Shown one piece after another: positions 62,351 to 64,000 of a stretch of DNA of 64,000 nt; the first letter of the stretch is position 1; each line of letters begins with the position of its first letter. The stretch lies in IMG/VR virus record IMGVR_UViG_3300046791_000499, positions 79,094 to 143,093 of that record; one strand, given 5' to 3'. The notes under the pieces were generated by a model, which did no database searches, had not been told where the DNA came from, and saw only the letters and a program-made list of their open reading frames with translations. Origin of the DNA: a virus. The position numbers and the translations under genes are program-made.

Positions 62351-62839
62351 ATGGACCACGACGAGCGAGAGGCTGCAGCGGTCGCGTTCGGTCGAGCGCT
62401 GCGCGAGGAATCGGCCACCGAGCCCGAGCGCATCGCCTCGAACGCCAGGGCCTACCGACAGCATATGCTCAAGGCTCGCGGGCAAACGCCAAACAGGCCA
62501 CAACGTCGGCGAGGGACCAGGCGTCAGCGAGCACGTCGCGAACTTCGGCGCACCTGCCTACAGCGCCAGGGCTACAAGTGCCACTACTGCCAGATCCCGA
62601 TCTCGGACATGGACGGCACCGCCACCCTCGATCACGTCATGCCCGTGTCCAAGGGCGGCGCGGTGTTCGACCTCGACAACTGCGTCGCTGCGTGTGGACC
62701 GTGCAACACCGCCAAGGCTGACGCATTGCCATCTGAAATAAACCTGCGCGCTCGACTGATCTCAGGCCACTTGCCCGAGCATCCAGTCAGCGAACTCGGT
62801 CACGAGCCCGAGCGTCTCGCCCGGAGTGACGACTCGTGA
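62351..62839 (+). CDS. HNH endonuclease
   Basis: 162 aa. The HNH signature: C77-x-x-C80 ('YKCHYCQIPI'), D94-H95-V ('TLDHVMPVSKGG'), N110 and C115-x-x-C118 ('CGPCNTAKAD'). The zinc is held by the two CxxC pairs, and H95 with D94 would bind the catalytic metal. The first 65 residues are a basic helix for DNA. The C-terminal 26 residues overlap the convergent gene by 78 bp. Phage HNH enzymes act in packaging, homing or host DNA degradation. It closes the operon driven by copy c. Confidence 0.85.
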   Translation: MDHDEREAAAVAFGRALREESATEPERIASNARAYRQHMLKARGQTPNRPQRRRGTRRQRARRELRRTCLQRQGYKCHYCQIPISDMDGTATLDHVMPVSKGGAVFDLDNCVAACGPCNTAKADALPSEINLRARLISGHLPEHPVSELGHEPERLARSDDS

Positions 62840-63307
62840 CGCACCGGGAGCATCGCTTGGATGCGCGACCAGCCGGCCCTCGCGGGCTCGCAGTTCGGTG
62901 ATGCGATCGGTCAGCGGAACCGGAGGCGTCAGCAAGAGCTTCTGCTCGCGCTGAGCCTCGGCCACCTTGGCCTGAGCAAAGCACTCCTCGGCCGGCAGCC
63001 CTTGCGCCTGCAGCCGAGCGAACTCGATCTGGCCGAACTCCGACGCCTTCGCCTTCATCGCCTCCCGCCACCCGGCGAGGTCATCTTCGACCACGGAAAG
63101 CTCGGCAGCGATCACATCGTCGGCCCACGCGACGAAGCACAAGTATCGCTGGCGGGCGCGGCCATCTGGATCGGGAGGAGCGTTGACGTAGACCCACATA
63201 TCGCCGTCCGCACCCTCGCTCAACTTCACGCTGTGCACGTGTGCCGGCCGATCCGAATCGAGTGCCACGAGTGGGGCGATCTTCTCCGCGACGTTCATCC
63301 TCGCCAC
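62762..63307 (-). CDS. Hypothetical 181-aa protein
   Basis: Starts M-A-R-M-N-V-A-E-K-I at ATG 63307 (ATG 63298 possible). Residues 15-70 are beta-rich ('HVHSVKLSEGADGDMWVYVNAPPDPDGRARQRYLCFVAWADD'); then an Ala/Glu-rich helical part (85-150) that resembles a coiled coil. The C-terminus 'LGLVTEFADWMLGQVA' overlaps the HNH gene. No family. Confidence 0.55.
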   Translation of the reverse strand: MARMNVAEKIAPLVALDSDRPAHVHSVKLSEGADGDMWVYVNAPPDPDGRARQRYLCFVAWADDVIAAELSVVEDDLAGWREAMKAKASEFGQIEFARLQAQGLPAEECFAQAKVAEAQREQKLLLTPPVPLTDRITELRAREGRLVAHPSDAPGASRVVTPGETLGLVTEFADWMLGQVA

Positions 63308-63313
63308 TATAAC

Positions 63314-64000
63314 CTACCTCGCCTCTGCCTGCAGACGGGCCCGGATGACGGCGAGCACGACCGCGGGATCCGATGTCTCCGATGGCCAGCGGTCGCCGAA
63401 GTCTGCTTTGGCATCTGCGTCGAATGGCTCGAGTCGAAGCCCTCGGACCCGGCCTCGCGCAAGCCGATCGAAGTTCATCTCCTTCTCCTCGGACCTCTCG
63501 CCACACTTGCCGCTCGAGATCAGCCTGTATGCCGAGCGCAGATCATCCGCGTTGCATCGCTGCAGCCCATCGCGGATCGACCAGATCGCTGTCACGGTCG
63601 CGACCGTCAGATCGCACAGCGACCATGGCGGTGCGTCCGTCGACCAGTGGTGCATGTAGAGGCCGGTGTTCATGGCGTACGCACCACGCCCGATCCCCCA
63701 CGCGCTCAGAGTCCCGACGACCTTGCCGTCCTTGTCGTAGACGGAGACCCTCGCCTCGCGCCATCGCTCGGTCGACATCATCCGCCCGCGCCTGGCCGAA
63801 CTGCGGTTTGCTTCGAGATCCGGGTTCCGAATGTGGACGGACTCCTCGTTGCCGCTGGCCTCGAAGATCGACTTGCGGAACAAGAACTCGGCTGCCAGCC
63901 GGTCGCCGCCCATCTCGTCGACGATGATCCCGATCTCCCAACGGACCTGCTCCTGGTGAGCGTCTCGCTCGGCCCTGTTGCGCAGCCATGACGGCAAGCG
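63314..64000 (-). CDS. Hypothetical protein, 5' end possibly beyond the window
   Basis: The open frame reaches the right edge and has no ATG near it: the first candidate start is TTG 63997, so the start probably lies outside. It contains 'RWEIGIIVDEMGGDRLAAEFLFRKSIF', then 'WREARVSVYDKDGKVVGTLSAW' and 'WSTDAPPWSLCDLTVATVTAIW' blocks, and a C-terminal helix 'AVVLAVIRARLQAEAR'. Function unknown. Confidence 0.5.
   Translation of the reverse strand, partial: RLPSWLRNRAERDAHQEQVRWEIGIIVDEMGGDRLAAEFLFRKSIFEASGNEESVHIRNPDLEANRSSARRGRMMSTERWREARVSVYDKDGKVVGTLSAWGIGRGAYAMNTGLYMHHWSTDAPPWSLCDLTVATVTAIWSIRDGLQRCNADDLRSAYRLISSGKCGERSEEKEMNFDRLARGRVRGLRLEPFDADAKADFGDRWPSETSDPAVVLAVIRARLQAEAR

Noticed and set aside
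1-64000. tRNA or rRNA genes
   Set aside because: No cloverleaf or T-loop consensus was noticed by eye; a covariance-model scan was not possible here.

Overview
The window is one end-to-end stretch of a high-G+C tailed-phage (or prophage) genome with a contractile, myovirus-type tail. The evidence is a complete leftward structural module at 1-19 kb: prohead protease/scaffold polyprotein, cement-like protein, DUF2184-type major capsid protein, neck proteins, DUF3383-type tail sheath, tail tube, two assembly chaperones, tape measure, spike, hub, plug, gp25-like wedge and the start of a gpJ-like baseplate protein. The left edge cuts the baseplate gene and the right edge cuts another gene, so the genome continues on both sides. 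No large terminase, DNA polymerase, integrase or tRNA was recognised. The G+C-rich codon use and the many membrane and zinc-ribbon proteins suggest a high-G+C Gram-negative host, but the host cannot be fixed from the sequence.

Layout. 0-19.2 kb: virion genes, minus strand, tightly packed. 19.7-31.9 kb: a long minus-strand run of small, mostly unknown, ATGA-coupled genes that includes a lysin (TIM-barrel-like domain plus peptidoglycan-binding domain), possible holin-like membrane proteins, and an RNase II/R-type (RNB) protein fused to a zinc ribbon. 32.1-34.7 kb: the portal gene and a zinc-ribbon gene on the plus strand, far from the other head genes. 34.7-43.3 kb: a minus-strand operon with at least three related CxxC 'zinc-knuckle' proteins, a 557-aa protein, a small HTH protein and duplicated accessory domains. 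43.4-46.1 kb: a HerA/FtsK-type ATPase with tandem winged-helix-like repeats. 46.2-47.4 kb: a plus-strand pair including a possible small terminase. 47.3-59 kb: minus-strand genes including membrane and zinc-ribbon proteins, a fibre-repeat protein, SSB, a YfbR-like HD phosphohydrolase and an ECF sigma factor. 59-61.1 kb: a DUF932 protein, a DUF3846-like protein and long structured intergenic DNA. 61.1-62.8 kb: a plus-strand operon ending in an HNH nuclease.

The most remarkable gene is the 1130-codon prohead polyprotein at 15.7-19.1 kb. Between its N-terminal capsid domain and its DUF2213-type protease domain it carries a domain with the R-S-E signature of ADP-ribosyltransferases and a domain with the paired HxT motifs of 2H phosphoesterases; a scaffold-like segment follows. 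This suggests that effector enzymes are built, processed and perhaps packaged with the capsid.

Regulation. Three copies of one promoter-like element (TTGTRT, 16 bp, TATAAT-like, with an imperfect dyad in the spacer) precede operons at 43.3, 59.1 and 61.1 kb. A second shared element places a -10-like TACATT only six bases before the ATG of two genes, as expected for leaderless mRNAs. A phage-borne ECF sigma factor and an HTH protein are candidate regulators. Several intergenic hairpins look like terminators, and a subset share a purine-rich GAGCGAAGCGA-type loop.

Caution: at least five genes (near 12.16, 37.35-37.41, 47.42, 55.29 and 61.74 kb) change reading frame part-way while the coding signal continues in another frame. 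Either the assembly carries single-base indels or these genes are decaying.
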